A stretch of 64,000 bases of DNA from Desulfolithobacter dissulfuricans (GCF_025998535.1 NZ_AP024233.1:3062001-3126000); one strand, 5' to 3'. Shown: positions 31,692-41,697, counted from the stretch's first letter. Numbers and translations: made by a program. Notes: generated by a model from the letters alone, not told the origin.

Positions 31692-34600
31692 TCAAGCAGG
31701 CGTACCCCTTGCCGCGCTCTTGCGGGTGGTCCAGATAAAGATCAGCGGAATAAAGAGCAAGGTGAGAAAAGTACCCACCAGCAGCCCGCCGATGGCCACA
31801 GCCCCCAGCGGTGCCAGCCGCTCCAGGCCGATGGCCGAACCAAGGGCGATGGGGATCATGCCCACAGCCACCGCGAAGGCGGTCATCAGGACCGGTCGGG
31901 CACGGATACGAATACTCTCCAGCATGGCGGCCCGCCTGTCCATGCCCTCGTCCATCTTCTCCTGGGCGAAATGGATCAGGAGGATGGCATTGTTGACGAT
32001 GATGCCGGACAGGAGGATAAAACCCATCATGGCCGGCATGGAGACGTGGTAGTCGAGCAGGAGCAGGGTCCAGGAGGCGCCGATGATGGTCAGGGGGATG
32101 GAAAGGATAATCATCAGCGACACCTTGACCGAGTCGAAAAAGGTGATCAGGGTGAAAAAGATCAGGATCACCGCAAAACCAATGGCCGTGACCATGCGCC
32201 CGGCCGAATTCTTGAACTCCTTGATATCGCCCACCTGTTCCAGGGTCACCGAGGGTGGTAGTTTCGTACCGGTAAAATTTTCCTGGAAATTATCCATGAT
32301 GTGGGAGATGGCCGCCTTCTCCCGGTATCCGTAGACGTTCAAGGTGTAGTTGAGCCCCTCCCTGTTGATCACCCCGGGTTCAAAGTCCCGGGTTATGGTC
32401 GCCAGGGCGCCCAGGGGAATCTTCTCGCCCCCGGGGGTATCGATCAGGATGGTGGAGAGCAGCTCCAGCCGATCCCGCTGGCTTGCGGGCAACCAGACCC
32501 GAACCCCGAAATCGCTGCTGTTGGCGGCCGGGAAGCTGGACACCAGGGCGCCGCGGAGCAGGGCCTGGAGCTGACCGGTGATATCGGAGTTACGCAGACC
32601 GTACAGGGCCGCCCGCTCCCGATCGATCTCCAGGTTGTAGACCGTCTTGTCTATATCCCAGGTCCGGCCCACGGACACGACGCCCCGGGTCCTGTAGAGG
32701 ACCTTTTCGACCCGGTCGCCGGCCTGGACCAGGTCCTCGAAATCCGGGGCGGAAAGCATGATATCGATATTGGCCCGGATACTGGAAAGGGCTGTAGCCC
32801 CGTAATCGGACACATCGACCCGCTTGACGTTTTCGATCCCGGCCAGCTGTTTGCGCAGCCGTCTCTCGATCTCCCAGACAGACTCGTCACGCTCGTATCG
32901 ATTGACGTAGGTGGCGGTCACCGCGATGTGATCGCTGCCCGAGCCACTGCCGATACTCAGCACCCCTGCCTCGCTGCCGATAGCCGCCGAGAGCCGGTCC
33001 AGCTTGCCGTTTTTCTTAACGATCCGACTCACCTCCCGGGCCACCTGGATGCTCTTTTCAATGGGCAGGTTGGGATCAGTTGTCACCTTGATCTGTACTC
33101 CGCCGGTATCCATGGGCGGCATCAGCTCCCTTCCGACAATAGGCATGATTCCCCGGACACTGACCACAAACAGACCGATCAGGAAGATAAAATAGAGCAC
33201 GGCAACCACCCTGCGGCGCAGCGCCAGGTCCACGGCTGAGGCGAAGAACTGCTGGATCCCATCGTTGACCCGGCTGGTCAGCCGGTGAAACATGGCCTCG
33301 GCCTTGAGCAGCCAGGGATAATCCAGCCTGAGGATGGCCAGGGACAGCAGCGGCACCGCAGTGATGGAGATCACATACGAGGCCGCCAGCGCCAGGAGCA
33401 GGGTCGAAGTCAGGGGTCTAAACACCGTCTGCGGATAGCCGCCGACAAAGAGAATCGGCGCTAGGGCGATCATGGTGGTTACGGTACCGGAGAGATCGGC
33501 GAACATGATCTCCCTGGTCCCCTCCATGACCGCCTTGTGGATCTCGGATCCCAGTTCCCGGTAATGGCGCTCGATGTTCTCCATGACCACCACCGCGTCG
33601 TCAAGCAGCAGGCCCAGGGCCAGAATGATACCGGTCAGGGTCACCACGTTGAACTCGATGCCCACCAGCCACATCAGGGCCACGGTGGCGGCATAGACCA
33701 GGGGAATGGTGAACAGCACCACCAGGACCTGCCGGAAACTGGCCAGAAAGAGGAAAACCACGAAAATGGACATCAGGATCGCATCGCGGAGCGACTCGAA
33801 CATGTTCTCGGTGGACTGGACAATGGTGTCCTTCTGGGTATCGGTAATTTCAAAATGCAGCCCGGGATAGCGGGCCCGGATCCTGTCCAACTCGGCCTCC
33901 ACCCGATCGATGGTCCGGACCACGTCGGCATCAAGGCCGCGTTGCACGGCCAGGGCGATGGCCTCCCGGCCGTTACCGAAATAGGAGGCTGAGTTCTCGT
34001 AATGACCGAAATAGACCCGGGCCACATCGGCCAGGGTCACATCCGGGGTCAGGCGCAGGGAACGGATACCCTCGATACTCTCGGCCCGGCCCGGAGATTT
34101 GAGCAGGTACCGGCTCGACTCGCTCGAGAGAAAACCGATGGCATAATCCCGGTTGTTGGCCTGGAGAACCGACAGCACCTGACCGATGCCAAGCCCGTAG
34201 CGGTCCAGTTTCTCCTTGTCGACGATGACCTGGATTTCCTTTTTATAGCCGCCAAAGACATCCACGTTGGCCACCCCGGGGAGCTTGATCAGCTCCTGTT
34301 TGAAAGTATTGTCCGCCAGCTGGCGGATATCCTCGAGCGGGATGGAGTCATCGCCCGGGCTTATGGCGATCACCACCACCGGCGCGGTGGCCGAGGAGAT
34401 CTTGTGGATCTGCGGCTCCAGGATATCGGCCGGCAGGGAGGAGCGGATCTTGCCAATCGCCGTGGTCACGTCGCTGGCCGCCATCTCCAGGTTCCTGGAG
34501 TACTCGAACTCGGCCCGGATCACGCTGACCTCGTCGATGGTTGTGGAGTAGACCCGGCGGACCTTGTCCAGGGTATAGAGTTCCTCCTCCACCGGCACGG

Positions 34601-34796
34601 CGATATTTGCGGCAATGGTCTTGGCCGAACCGCCTGGCTGGACGATAACCACCGCGATCTCGGGATAATTAGAATCGGGAAAGAGTTTCCGGTCCAGCCG
34701 GCTGTAGCCCAGGACCCCGAGAAAGAGAAAAAGGGTCAGAAACGAATAGATAAAATAGGGCCGCCCGAGCAGCCTCTCAATCCAGCTCTTATTCAT
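31692..34796 (-). CDS. RND family efflux pump, inner-membrane transporter
   Basis: This is a roughly 1034-residue proton-driven efflux transporter of the AcrB/HAE type. The start MNKSWIERLLGRPYF (34796) is preferred to an in-frame codon 27 bp upstream. It has twelve expected membrane helices in two halves, a paired-aspartate proton relay in GLLLDDAVVVMENIERH, and large periplasmic loops. It overlaps the adaptor gene by 8 bp and forms an operon with the adaptor and TolC. The substrates are unknown. Confidence 0.92.
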   Translation of the reverse strand: MNKSWIERLLGRPYFIYSFLTLFLFLGVLGYSRLDRKLFPDSNYPEIAVVIVQPGGSAKTIAANIAVPVEEELYTLDKVRRVYSTTIDEVSVIRAEFEYSRNLEMAASDVTTAIGKIRSSLPADILEPQIHKISSATAPVVVIAISPGDDSIPLEDIRQLADNTFKQELIKLPGVANVDVFGGYKKEIQVIVDKEKLDRYGLGIGQVLSVLQANNRDYAIGFLSSESSRYLLKSPGRAESIEGIRSLRLTPDVTLADVARVYFGHYENSASYFGNGREAIALAVQRGLDADVVRTIDRVEAELDRIRARYPGLHFEITDTQKDTIVQSTENMFESLRDAILMSIFVVFLFLASFRQVLVVLFTIPLVYAATVALMWLVGIEFNVVTLTGIILALGLLLDDAVVVMENIERHYRELGSEIHKAVMEGTREIMFADLSGTVTTMIALAPILFVGGYPQTVFRPLTSTLLLALAASYVISITAVPLLSLAILRLDYPWLLKAEAMFHRLTSRVNDGIQQFFASAVDLALRRRVVAVLYFIFLIGLFVVSVRGIMPIVGRELMPPMDTGGVQIKVTTDPNLPIEKSIQVAREVSRIVKKNGKLDRLSAAIGSEAGVLSIGSGSGSDHIAVTATYVNRYERDESVWEIERRLRKQLAGIENVKRVDVSDYGATALSSIRANIDIMLSAPDFEDLVQAGDRVEKVLYRTRGVVSVGRTWDIDKTVYNLEIDRERAALYGLRNSDITGQLQALLRGALVSSFPAANSSDFGVRVWLPASQRDRLELLSTILIDTPGGEKIPLGALATITRDFEPGVINREGLNYTLNVYGYREKAAISHIMDNFQENFTGTKLPPSVTLEQVGDIKEFKNSAGRMVTAIGFAVILIFFTLITFFDSVKVSLMIILSIPLTIIGASWTLLLLDYHVSMPAMMGFILLSGIIVNNAILLIHFAQEKMDEGMDRRAAMLESIRIRARPVLMTAFAVAVGMIPIALGSAIGLERLAPLGAVAIGGLLVGTFLTLLFIPLIFIWTTRKSAARGTPA

Positions 34797-35856
34797 TGGT
34801 CTCCCCGGCAAACACTTGAACACCAGAGGTCGGCAGCAGGCCCAGCTTGGCCTCGGAGGCCACGGCCACCGGCCCGTCCACGCAGGGCTCGATCAGAGCG
34901 TAGCCGGCGTCACGGGCCAGCACGGTGACCGACTGTTCGCGGAACCGACCGTCCAGGTAGAGCATCACGCTCTCGCCGTCCGGCCGATGCAGCAGCGAGC
35001 GCACCGGCACTCCGCAGCCGGTTCCCTGCCCGGTGACCACCTCAATGGTCAGGTAACTGCCCGACGGCCGCTCCAGCCGGTTGTCCAGGACAACCTCGGC
35101 TACCCACAGTCCCTGCCTGGCATCATCATAGACCAGGGCCACCGTACCGATCTTCACCCCTTTGTACAGTACATCCTGCCCGGTCTGGACTCCGCCCGGA
35201 CAAGGCATGAAGGAAAAGGTTAGTTTCTGCGGCAGGGAGTTCAGGCGCAGAACGGGCCGTCCCGGGGTGGCCAGGTCTCCCTGGTGCAGGAACACGGTAC
35301 CCACGATCCCGTCAAACGGGGCCATGATCCGGCTGTAAGCCAGCTGGTTTTCCAGCCCCCTGATCTTCTGCAAAATCTCCTCTACTGTAGCCGATGCGGT
35401 ATTGCAGGCCACCTCGGAGGCCTCCAGTTTTTCCCGGGCCAGGCCACCGGCATCGAACAGGGCCCTGTTACGGTCCAACTGTTTTTTCGCGTAGTCGCGC
35501 TGCGACCTGGCCGAAGCAAGGGAGGCCCGCAAGCCGTCGATGGAGGCCTGAATCTCCAGGTCGTCCAACTGCACAAGCAGGTCACCTTGGTGCACGACCT
35601 GGCTTTCCCGGACCGGCAACGCACCTATCCGCCCGTTCAGCTTGGAGGCGATCTCCACGCTGTGGCGCGATTCCAGCCTGGCGAGAAAGGTATTTGTCTG
35701 TCGCACGGTGCGGGAGGAAGGCTCGACCGTGCGGACCCGGTAGGTAACCGGAATCGGCAGCGGGGTCTGGACCATGGCCTGTTTCCGTTTTTTGACCAGC
35801 TTGACACCGCCGACCACCAGGACGACAAGCAGAAGAACAAGGACTATTTTCTTCAT
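34789..35856 (-). CDS. RND efflux membrane-fusion (adaptor) protein
   Basis: This is a 355-residue periplasmic adaptor: an N-terminal membrane anchor (IVLVLLLVVLVVGGVKLV), a split lipoyl domain (EIASKLNGRIGALPVREGS-like start and IMAPFDGIVGTVFLHQGD), a coiled-coil hairpin (about residues 105-170) and beta-barrel domains. It links the pump at 31692 with the TolC-like channel at 35853, whose stop it overlaps by 4 bp. Confidence 0.9.
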   Translation of the reverse strand: MKKIVLVLLLVVLVVGGVKLVKKRKQAMVQTPLPIPVTYRVRTVEPSSRTVRQTNTFLARLESRHSVEIASKLNGRIGALPVRESQVVHQGDLLVQLDDLEIQASIDGLRASLASARSQRDYAKKQLDRNRALFDAGGLAREKLEASEVACNTASATVEEILQKIRGLENQLAYSRIMAPFDGIVGTVFLHQGDLATPGRPVLRLNSLPQKLTFSFMPCPGGVQTGQDVLYKGVKIGTVALVYDDARQGLWVAEVVLDNRLERPSGSYLTIEVVTGQGTGCGVPVRSLLHRPDGESVMLYLDGRFREQSVTVLARDAGYALIEPCVDGPVAVASEAKLGLLPTSGVQVFAGETNE

Positions 35857-37193
35857 CGGTTTTCTCCCTTCTCAAGCAGGTAATCAAGATAGAACCTGGC
35901 TGAGGTATAGTTGTACGAGGCCTCTATGAGGCTGCTTTTCGCCAACTGACGGCGGGCCTTGGCATAGAGCAGATCATTGATGTCCGCCGCCCCCTTATCG
36001 TAACGCACCTGTTCGATCTTTTCGGTTTCACGGGTCAGGGCAAGTTCCTCACGGGCGCTGTGGTAGCTGGATACGGCGGTATTGATTTTTGCGACAGCCT
36101 CCTGCAGGGCCCGCTGGATCTCCAGCCTGGTCCGGGCGAGTTCGTAGCGACTCTGGCGTTCCATGTTTTTTGCTTTGCGAACCCTGGCCCGGTTGGTACC
36201 GAAATCAAAAACTGTCCACTTCATGCTCAGGCCCACCTGCCACACCTCCTGATTCTCCCAGTCGCCGCTGTCGGGATTGGTGGAATCATTGGGACCGTAG
36301 TTCCAGCCATAGGAGGTATTGAGAACCAGCTGGGGGTAGAAACCGCTCCTGGTCTTTTCCGCCTGTTTGGCGTTTTTCTCCACCGCCAGCCGGGCTGCGC
36401 GCAGACGCTCCAGGGTGTCGAGGTCTCCGGCCGGTTTGTCCTGGAGAACAACTTCCGACCGCTCGGAGGGGGGCAGCTTTTCCAGAGTATCAAGTTTATC
36501 CACACCCAGCAGGGCAGCCAGGCCGGCCTTCAGGATGACGATGTTACCTTCGAGCTGCTCCACCCGGGCCCGTGCGTTCTGCAGGTCCGCCCTGGCCTTG
36601 AGCAGGTCGATTTTCGCCCTGGTTCCCACCTCAAACTCGCGGGCAATCTTGTCGTGCAGATGGATGAGCGCCCGGACATACCCTTCCTGGGCTTCTTTTT
36701 GCGTCATTTGGGACAAGATGTTTACATAGAGCGTCCTTACATTGTAGATCAGCTGCTCCCGGTTCAACTTCAAGGTGGCCGCGGCCATTTCCCTCTGCAA
36801 GGCAGCAATCTCCACCGCCCGGGTCCGGGCGAAGCCGGTAAAGAGGGGCACCTCATAGACCAACCCGGAAAAAAACAGGTCTTCGGTGGTGGGTATTGTG
36901 CCGGTCCCGGCCGTGGCTATGGTGGCCGGGGTCATGGGAGTGAGGGTCCGGGGCAGGCTATAGTGGGTGTAGGAGGAAACCAGATCCAGCCGGCCGAAAT
37001 TCTGCGCCTTCTGCTCGACTACATCCTGGTCAGCCAGCTTGAGCCCAAGGCGTTGTTTCTGCAGATCCGGATTGTTTTTCAGGGCCAGGCTGACGCATTC
37101 ATCAAGCGTCAGGGCCTGGCTTTGCATGGGGGTAACCACGCAGAGTATCTGGGCAATGATACACAGCAAGAGGCCCAACTTGAACAGGTTCAT
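35853..37193 (-). CDS. TolC family outer-membrane efflux channel
   Basis: This is a 446-residue outer-membrane channel: a signal peptide (LLLCIIAQILCVVTPMQSQALT), then two repeats of long alpha-helical hairpins with OEP motifs (LTLDECVSLALKNNPDL at the mature start, NLRTLYVNILSQ-like helices and RLEIQRALQEAVAKIN). It is the first gene of the tolC-adaptor-pump operon, behind the TetR-type operator. Confidence 0.9.
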   Translation of the reverse strand: MNLFKLGLLLCIIAQILCVVTPMQSQALTLDECVSLALKNNPDLQKQRLGLKLADQDVVEQKAQNFGRLDLVSSYTHYSLPRTLTPMTPATIATAGTGTIPTTEDLFFSGLVYEVPLFTGFARTRAVEIAALQREMAAATLKLNREQLIYNVRTLYVNILSQMTQKEAQEGYVRALIHLHDKIAREFEVGTRAKIDLLKARADLQNARARVEQLEGNIVILKAGLAALLGVDKLDTLEKLPPSERSEVVLQDKPAGDLDTLERLRAARLAVEKNAKQAEKTRSGFYPQLVLNTSYGWNYGPNDSTNPDSGDWENQEVWQVGLSMKWTVFDFGTNRARVRKAKNMERQSRYELARTRLEIQRALQEAVAKINTAVSSYHSAREELALTRETEKIEQVRYDKGAADINDLLYAKARRQLAKSSLIEASYNYTSARFYLDYLLEKGENR

Positions 37194-37243
37194 AACAATT
37201 TCTTTGACATATAAATTAAGTTCTGCTTGAATAGACCCAGGCC

Positions 37244-37259
37244 TTAAACAAACGTTTAA
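37244..37259. promoter_or_regulatory. Probable TetR operator of the efflux operon
   Basis: TTAAAC-AAAC-GTTTAA is a perfect 6-bp inverted repeat in the 80-bp space between the TolC gene (reverse) and the tetR gene (forward). It lies 15 bp before the tetR start, the usual place for an autoregulated TetR operator. Confidence 0.65.
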
Positions 37260-37273
37260 TCAAGAGTAATGGC

Positions 37274-37954
37274 GTGACAAAAAAAGTCAACAGTAAACAG
37301 CGCAAAGGGTCCTCCCGGGAACGAATTATCCATGCGGCGGTCCGTCTCTTCGCCCGACATGGATTTGCCGGCACCGGCCTGCGCGAGCTGGCCTCGGCTG
37401 CCGATGTCAACCTGGCCATGATCAACTATTTCTTTGGCTCCAAGAAGGAACTGCTCAAGGAAATTCTTGATATCTTTCTTGCCGGATACCTGGAACTGGC
37501 CCGCCTGGAACTGGCAGGCAACGAAGAGCTGGAGGTCAAGCTGGATCGGTTTATCCGCAGTGCGGTGACCTACTTTGCCCACCACCGGGACTACCTGCTG
37601 GTCACCATCACCGAACTGCCCCACGACGACCCGGAAATCATCGAATACAAGGCCACCTGGGGCCGGCAGATCATGGAGATAATGGAAAAGGAGGTTTGCC
37701 GCCACCTCTCGACCCGCACCGGCGAGCGGATCTCACCCGTGGTCATCGGACCCATGTTGACCTCCATGATGGCCTCACGTTTCCTTTTTGCCCCGGTGAT
37801 GAACCAGGTACGTCCTGAACATGAAAAGGAACCGCCGACCGGTGACTACCAGGAGATCATCAGCCGGATCATCCTCGGGGGCTTAGAGATTTTCGAAACG
37901 ATGCAGAGAAGGAAGAGAGGGGAAGATAAGAGGCGGTGGCGGTCTCAGGGCTGA
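37274..37954 (+). CDS. TetR family regulator of the efflux operon
   Basis: This is a 226-residue repressor starting with GTG. The N-terminal helix-turn-helix is RERIIHAAVRLFARHGFAGTGLRELASAADVNLAMINYFFGSKKEL in family terms, with recognition helix around residues 40-50. The C-terminal ligand-binding domain is unassigned. It is divergent from the RND operon and most likely represses it. A strong terminator follows. Confidence 0.88.
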   Translation: MTKKVNSKQRKGSSRERIIHAAVRLFARHGFAGTGLRELASAADVNLAMINYFFGSKKELLKEILDIFLAGYLELARLELAGNEELEVKLDRFIRSAVTYFAHHRDYLLVTITELPHDDPEIIEYKATWGRQIMEIMEKEVCRHLSTRTGERISPVVIGPMLTSMMASRFLFAPVMNQVRPEHEKEPPTGDYQEIISRIILGGLEIFETMQRRKRGEDKRRWRSQG

Positions 37955-37997
37955 CAGGAGTCTTGGAACCGCGAGGCGACCAAACGACAAAAACGAC

Positions 37998-38030
37998 AAA
38001 AGCCCGAGGGAGATCCCCTCGGGCTTTTTT
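37998..38030. terminator. Bidirectional terminator between tetR and tRNA-Asn
   Basis: AAAAGCCCGAGGG (37998-38010) pairs with CCCTCGGGCTTTT (38016-38028). T-runs occur on both strands, so it can serve the tetR gene (forward) and the tRNA-Asn gene (reverse). Confidence 0.9.
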
Positions 38031-38058
38031 ATGCAAACATCCTGAAGATGGTTTTATC

Positions 38059-38134
38059 TGGCTCCTCGGGAGGGACTCGAACCCCCGACAGGGTGGTTAA
38101 CAGCCACCTGCTCTACCAGCTGAGCTACCGAGGA
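38059..38134 (-). tRNA. tRNA-Asn (GTT)
   Basis: On the reverse strand, the acceptor arms TCCTCGG and CCGAGGA pair. The D-loop GTAGCTCAGCTGGTAGAGC, the anticodon loop around CTGTTAA giving anticodon GTT, the T-loop GGTTCGAGTCC and an encoded CCA end are all present. It is 76 nt long with CCA. Confidence 0.95.
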
Positions 38135-38418
38135 ACACACGAGGCATCGCCTGTTATGACTCCTGCCTCGTTGAAAGGCAACCTTTAATAGCACAGCGCA
38201 GAAAACGAGTCAAGAGAAACTTTAGCCCGGGCCGGGCGATTTTCATTTTGCAGGGTTTTGTCCACCAGGAGCACGTAACAGGAAAAACCACTTATAATTA
38301 TTTAATTTTTTTCAATCCACAACTGGTCAGAACGCGGAACCCAGATTTAAAAAATGGTTGCGTTCACCAGGAAAACCCAGTATCAGAGTATCCACTTTTC
38401 ATCTACTGCCGACCGGGT

Positions 38419-38496
38419 CGGGGCGTAGCGCAGCCTGGTTAGCGCGCCTGCCTTGGGAGCAGGAGGTCGCAGGTTCGAATCCTGCCGCCCCGACCA
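38419..38496 (+). tRNA. tRNA-Pro (TGG)
   Basis: Acceptor arms CGGGGCG and CGCCCCG pair. The D-arm GCGCAGCCTGGTTAGCGC, the anticodon loop CTTGGGA giving anticodon TGG, the T-loop GGTTCGAATCC and an encoded ACCA end are present. It is 78 nt long with CCA. Confidence 0.95.
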
Positions 38497-38508
38497 AAAA
38501 ATTTAACT

Positions 38509-38535
38509 GCCACAATGAATTGTGGCCATTTTTTG
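38509..38535 (+). terminator. Terminator of tRNA-Pro
   Basis: GCCACAA (38509-38515) pairs with TTGTGGC (38520-38526) around a 4-nt loop and is followed by a T-run (CATTTTTTG). Confidence 0.75.
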
Positions 38536-38646
38536 TTTTATTCCCTCCTGTAGACTTGCTGGTTTTTAGCAACATGCTGTCCCAGCAGGATACGGACGTA
38601 CTCCTCGAGTTTCTTGCTTGCCCTGTCCACTCCCCTTACAAGGAAG

Positions 38647-38674
38647 CGAGGTATCGCTGCAAGCGATCACCTCG
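38647..38674. repeat. Short imperfect palindrome in intergenic space
   Basis: CGAGGT-A-TCGCT and AGCGA-TC-ACCTCG can form an 11-bp stem with a 3-nt loop. It has no T-run and lies in a 210-bp gap with no supported gene. It may be a REP-like remnant. Confidence 0.4.
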
Positions 38675-38739
38675 TGAAGGTCGACCGATATTCTGGGCTT
38701 GATCGATGGCATATTCCCCGTTCTCTGTTCCATGATCTT

Positions 38740-39288
38740 CTATTCCTGCCTTTCCCTGTCCGCAAACTCTCCCGTGGACAGGCTGCGGTCCACCAGCCGA
38801 CCGCCGGCATAGATCAGAAAAACCAGAAAGCCAAGCCCCCCGAGTATCAGCAATGCCTTGCCGTCTCCGCTCCGACCGGGAATCAGGCAGGACTGCCCGG
38901 GATATGCCGGATTGTAATAGACCTGGACCCGGCTGCCTACCTCATAGGGTGCCACCAGCTTTTCTGCAAGTTTTCTCCCGTTGTCTCCCTGTTTACAGGG
39001 TGACCCGCCGTAATAGATATCATCGTTTACCCATCGGCCCGTGGGACTGTCATAACTGTATCGGACAATTCCCTGGTAACAGGTGCCGGTGGCGCCACCC
39101 CGTCCCATGTACAGGGTCCCGGTGGTGATTTCTCTGGAAAGGACCACTCCGGGGACCGATAGCCAGGAGGAAGACAGGTCCGAAGTTCGCAACATCAAAA
39201 AACCGCTGCCCACCGCGCCCAGCGAACCGAGCAGCAGCAGGGCTGCCCGAAGGACGAACTTCCTGCTGAAATAGCCTGGATCAGCCAT
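38740..39288 (-). CDS. DUF3592 family membrane protein
   Basis: This is a 182-residue protein with two membrane helices (about residues 12-32 and 145-165) flanking an extracytoplasmic beta-rich part (SWLSVPGVVLSREIT, YDSPTGRWVNDD, YNPAYPGQSCLIPG), the layout of DUF3592 proteins. The function is unknown. It lies 26 bp downstream of the AI-2E family gene on the same strand, so both may form one transcript. Confidence 0.8.
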   Translation of the reverse strand: MADPGYFSRKFVLRAALLLLGSLGAVGSGFLMLRTSDLSSSWLSVPGVVLSREITTGTLYMGRGGATGTCYQGIVRYSYDSPTGRWVNDDIYYGGSPCKQGDNGRKLAEKLVAPYEVGSRVQVYYNPAYPGQSCLIPGRSGDGKALLILGGLGFLVFLIYAGGRLVDRSLSTGEFADRERQE

Positions 39289-39313
39289 AACAAAAAGATC
39301 CCGTCCCGACCGG

Positions 39314-40450
39314 TCAGCTGTCCGGATGTTCCAGTGCCGGCCGGTACTCCTTGAGGTAGATATCGGACAGGGTGAGAAAGCCGGTCACGATCAGGGGCCC
39401 GTAGATGATACCGAGCACCCCGAACATGTTCATCCCGCCGATAATAGCCAGGAAGACCAGCAGGGTATGCATCTTCACATGGCTGCCGACAAACTTCGGC
39501 TTGATCAGGTATTCGACAGAAAAGGAGAGGACGACGTAAAAGACCAGGGTAAACATGGCCTTTTCAAAATAGCCGTTGATGAGCAGAATGGCCGCAGTGG
39601 GCAGCAAGACCAGGCCGATTCCGAAAATGGGAAGAAAGGCGAGAATGGCCATAACCCCGCCCCAGAGCACAGGCGATTTGAACCCCAGGAGGACAAAAAA
39701 CGCACCGCCCATGATTCCCTGGAAGACACCACTCAACCCGTTGCCCACCAGGATGACGCCGGAGATCTCGAGAAATTTTTTCATCAGCAGATCGTCCTGA
39801 GTATCGGGCAGCGGCGAGAGGTGCTTTATGAAATTGATCAGCCGCTCAAGTTCGATGAGCAGAAAAAAAATCACCAGGATCAGGATACAGAACTGGAGGA
39901 CGAAGTTCATAATATTGGCAGCCCAGTTGGAGGCCTTGCCATAGATGAACAGCCCCACGGTTTTACTCAAATCCGATACCAGGCCAATGACATCCGTGGG
40001 TTCAACATTTATCCCCATGTCGGCGAGTACCACTTGTGCCTGTGCGAGCAATGTATTATTCTGAATGAATTGCTGCAGTTTAAGGAGAACATTGGAATCC
40101 TTGCCCAGATGGTAGAGGCTGAGAGCCTCAGATGAGAGGGCGCCGATACAGAAGGTCAGCGGCACAAAGACGATGAGCACGATCAGGCCGCAGGTCAGAA
40201 GCGAAGCCATCCAGGGCGAAACCCAGCGGGTCAGCCAGAGGTAGATCGGCCGGAAGATCCCGGAGAGCAGGAAGGCAAGGACCAGCAGTTGCCAGAATGG
40301 CGACAGAACCAGCCCCAGCAGGCAGAGCGCTGCCAGGAATATAAAGAAGAAGTACCGGGTCTGCACCGGTCCGGGCCGGCCGCTGCCCGCGCCCGTTGCT
40401 GTTCTCTCCCGACGGACGGCGGCAGATTTTTCCAACTCGGATTGTTTCAT
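39314..40450 (-). CDS. AI-2E transporter family (PerM-like) membrane protein
   Basis: This is a 378-residue polytopic inner-membrane protein. About eight hydrophobic segments can be picked out, with the family motif GVLGIIYGPLIVTGFLTL at the end and PKFVGSHVKMHTLLVFLAIIGG before it. The family is named after autoinducer-2 export, but members also act as ion antiporters, so the substrate is open. The N-terminus has an Arg/Gly-rich cytoplasmic stretch. Confidence 0.85.
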   Translation of the reverse strand: MKQSELEKSAAVRRERTATGAGSGRPGPVQTRYFFFIFLAALCLLGLVLSPFWQLLVLAFLLSGIFRPIYLWLTRWVSPWMASLLTCGLIVLIVFVPLTFCIGALSSEALSLYHLGKDSNVLLKLQQFIQNNTLLAQAQVVLADMGINVEPTDVIGLVSDLSKTVGLFIYGKASNWAANIMNFVLQFCILILVIFFLLIELERLINFIKHLSPLPDTQDDLLMKKFLEISGVILVGNGLSGVFQGIMGGAFFVLLGFKSPVLWGGVMAILAFLPIFGIGLVLLPTAAILLINGYFEKAMFTLVFYVVLSFSVEYLIKPKFVGSHVKMHTLLVFLAIIGGMNMFGVLGIIYGPLIVTGFLTLSDIYLKEYRPALEHPDS

Positions 40451-40557
40451 CGGTTAGTAATCTGCAGGTTCTGTTTATTTTCAAAGACTGGCATCACAGT
40501 AAATACTACCGCTTATGGTTAAAAAAGAAAATTATAACATGCAACAGGATCCCGACC

Positions 40558-41643
40558 ATGCTGTATAAAAATCTCGAAATCACCCTCCACAAGGCTTCCC
40601 CGGAACAGAAAAAAGAAAAACCGGACCAGGACAAACTCGGTTTTGGCGTCCACTTCAGCGACCACATGTTCACCGCCCGTTGGAACCGGGAAAAGGGCTG
40701 GCACGACGCCGAGATCAAGCCCTACCGGGATTTCGAACTGGACCCGGCGGCCATGGTTTTTCATTACGGGCAGGCCATCTTCGAAGGCCTCAAGGCCTAT
40801 CGCGGAAAAGACGGCCAGGTGCTGCTCTTCCGGCCCAAGGACAACCTCGAGCGCCTCAACCGCTCGGCCCTGCGGATGTGCATGCCGCGCATTCCGACGG
40901 AGCGGTTTCTTCAGGCCCTCAAGGCATTGGTCTACCTGGACCGTGAGTGGATCCCCGAGGCAGAAGGTGCCACCCTCTACATCCGCCCGACCATGATCGC
41001 CACAGAACCGGCGCTGGGGCTTCGTCCATCGGACGAATACCTCTTCTTCATCATCAACAGCCCGGTGGGGGCCTACTATTCCGAAGGGTTCAACCCGGTG
41101 AAAATCTACGTTGAGGACAGCTATGTCCGGGCCGTACCCGGCGGCGTGGGCGAGGCCAAAACTGCAGGCAACTACGCGGCCTCGGTCAAGGCCCTGACCG
41201 AAGCCCAGAAAAAAGGCTACACCCAGGTCCTATGGCTCGACGCCATCGAGCGCCGCTACATCGAGGAGGTGGGGACCTCCAATATCTTCTTTGTCCTCGG
41301 CGACGAGCTGGTCACCCCGCCCATCAGAGGTACCATCCTGCCGGGTATCACCCGTGATTCCGTGCTCCAGCTGGCCCGGGACTGGGGACTCAAGGTCGCG
41401 GAACGACCGGTGACCATCGACGAGGTCATCGAGGCGGCGGAAAACGGCACCCTGAAGGAGGCCTTCGGCACCGGCACCGCGGCGGTTATTTCCCCAGTGG
41501 GCGAATTCTGCTACAAGGACCGCAACATCGTCATCAACGACGGCCGGACCGGGAAACTCTCCCAGCGTTTCTTCGATGAACTCCAGGCTCTGCAGCGTGG
41601 CTTTCGCGACGACGTGCACAACTGGGTGGTCCGGGTCGGATAA
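40558..41643 (+). CDS. ilvE: Branched-chain amino acid aminotransferase
   Basis: This is a 361-residue PLP-dependent fold-type IV aminotransferase that interconverts Leu, Ile and Val with their keto acids. It matches the long (BCAT class II-like) form: GQAIFEGLKAYRGKDG, the PLP-lysine segment GEAKTAGNYAAS, and EEVGTSNIFFV, followed by GTILPGITRDSVLQLA. The start at 40558 fits the family start (MLYKNLEITLHKASPEQK). A hairpin follows at 41698. Confidence 0.94.
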   Translation: MLYKNLEITLHKASPEQKKEKPDQDKLGFGVHFSDHMFTARWNREKGWHDAEIKPYRDFELDPAAMVFHYGQAIFEGLKAYRGKDGQVLLFRPKDNLERLNRSALRMCMPRIPTERFLQALKALVYLDREWIPEAEGATLYIRPTMIATEPALGLRPSDEYLFFIINSPVGAYYSEGFNPVKIYVEDSYVRAVPGGVGEAKTAGNYAASVKALTEAQKKGYTQVLWLDAIERRYIEEVGTSNIFFVLGDELVTPPIRGTILPGITRDSVLQLARDWGLKVAERPVTIDEVIEAAENGTLKEAFGTGTAAVISPVGEFCYKDRNIVINDGRTGKLSQRFFDELQALQRGFRDDVHNWVVRVG

Positions 41644-41697
41644 TTTTTCTCCCGCCATCTTTCCCTCCAATCAAAAAATTCCTTTTTTCAACAGATT

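Noticed and set aside
38358-38702. A forward frame containing GSNPAAPT
   Set aside because: It reads through the tRNA-Pro gene and terminator; it is a known artefact of tRNA translation.
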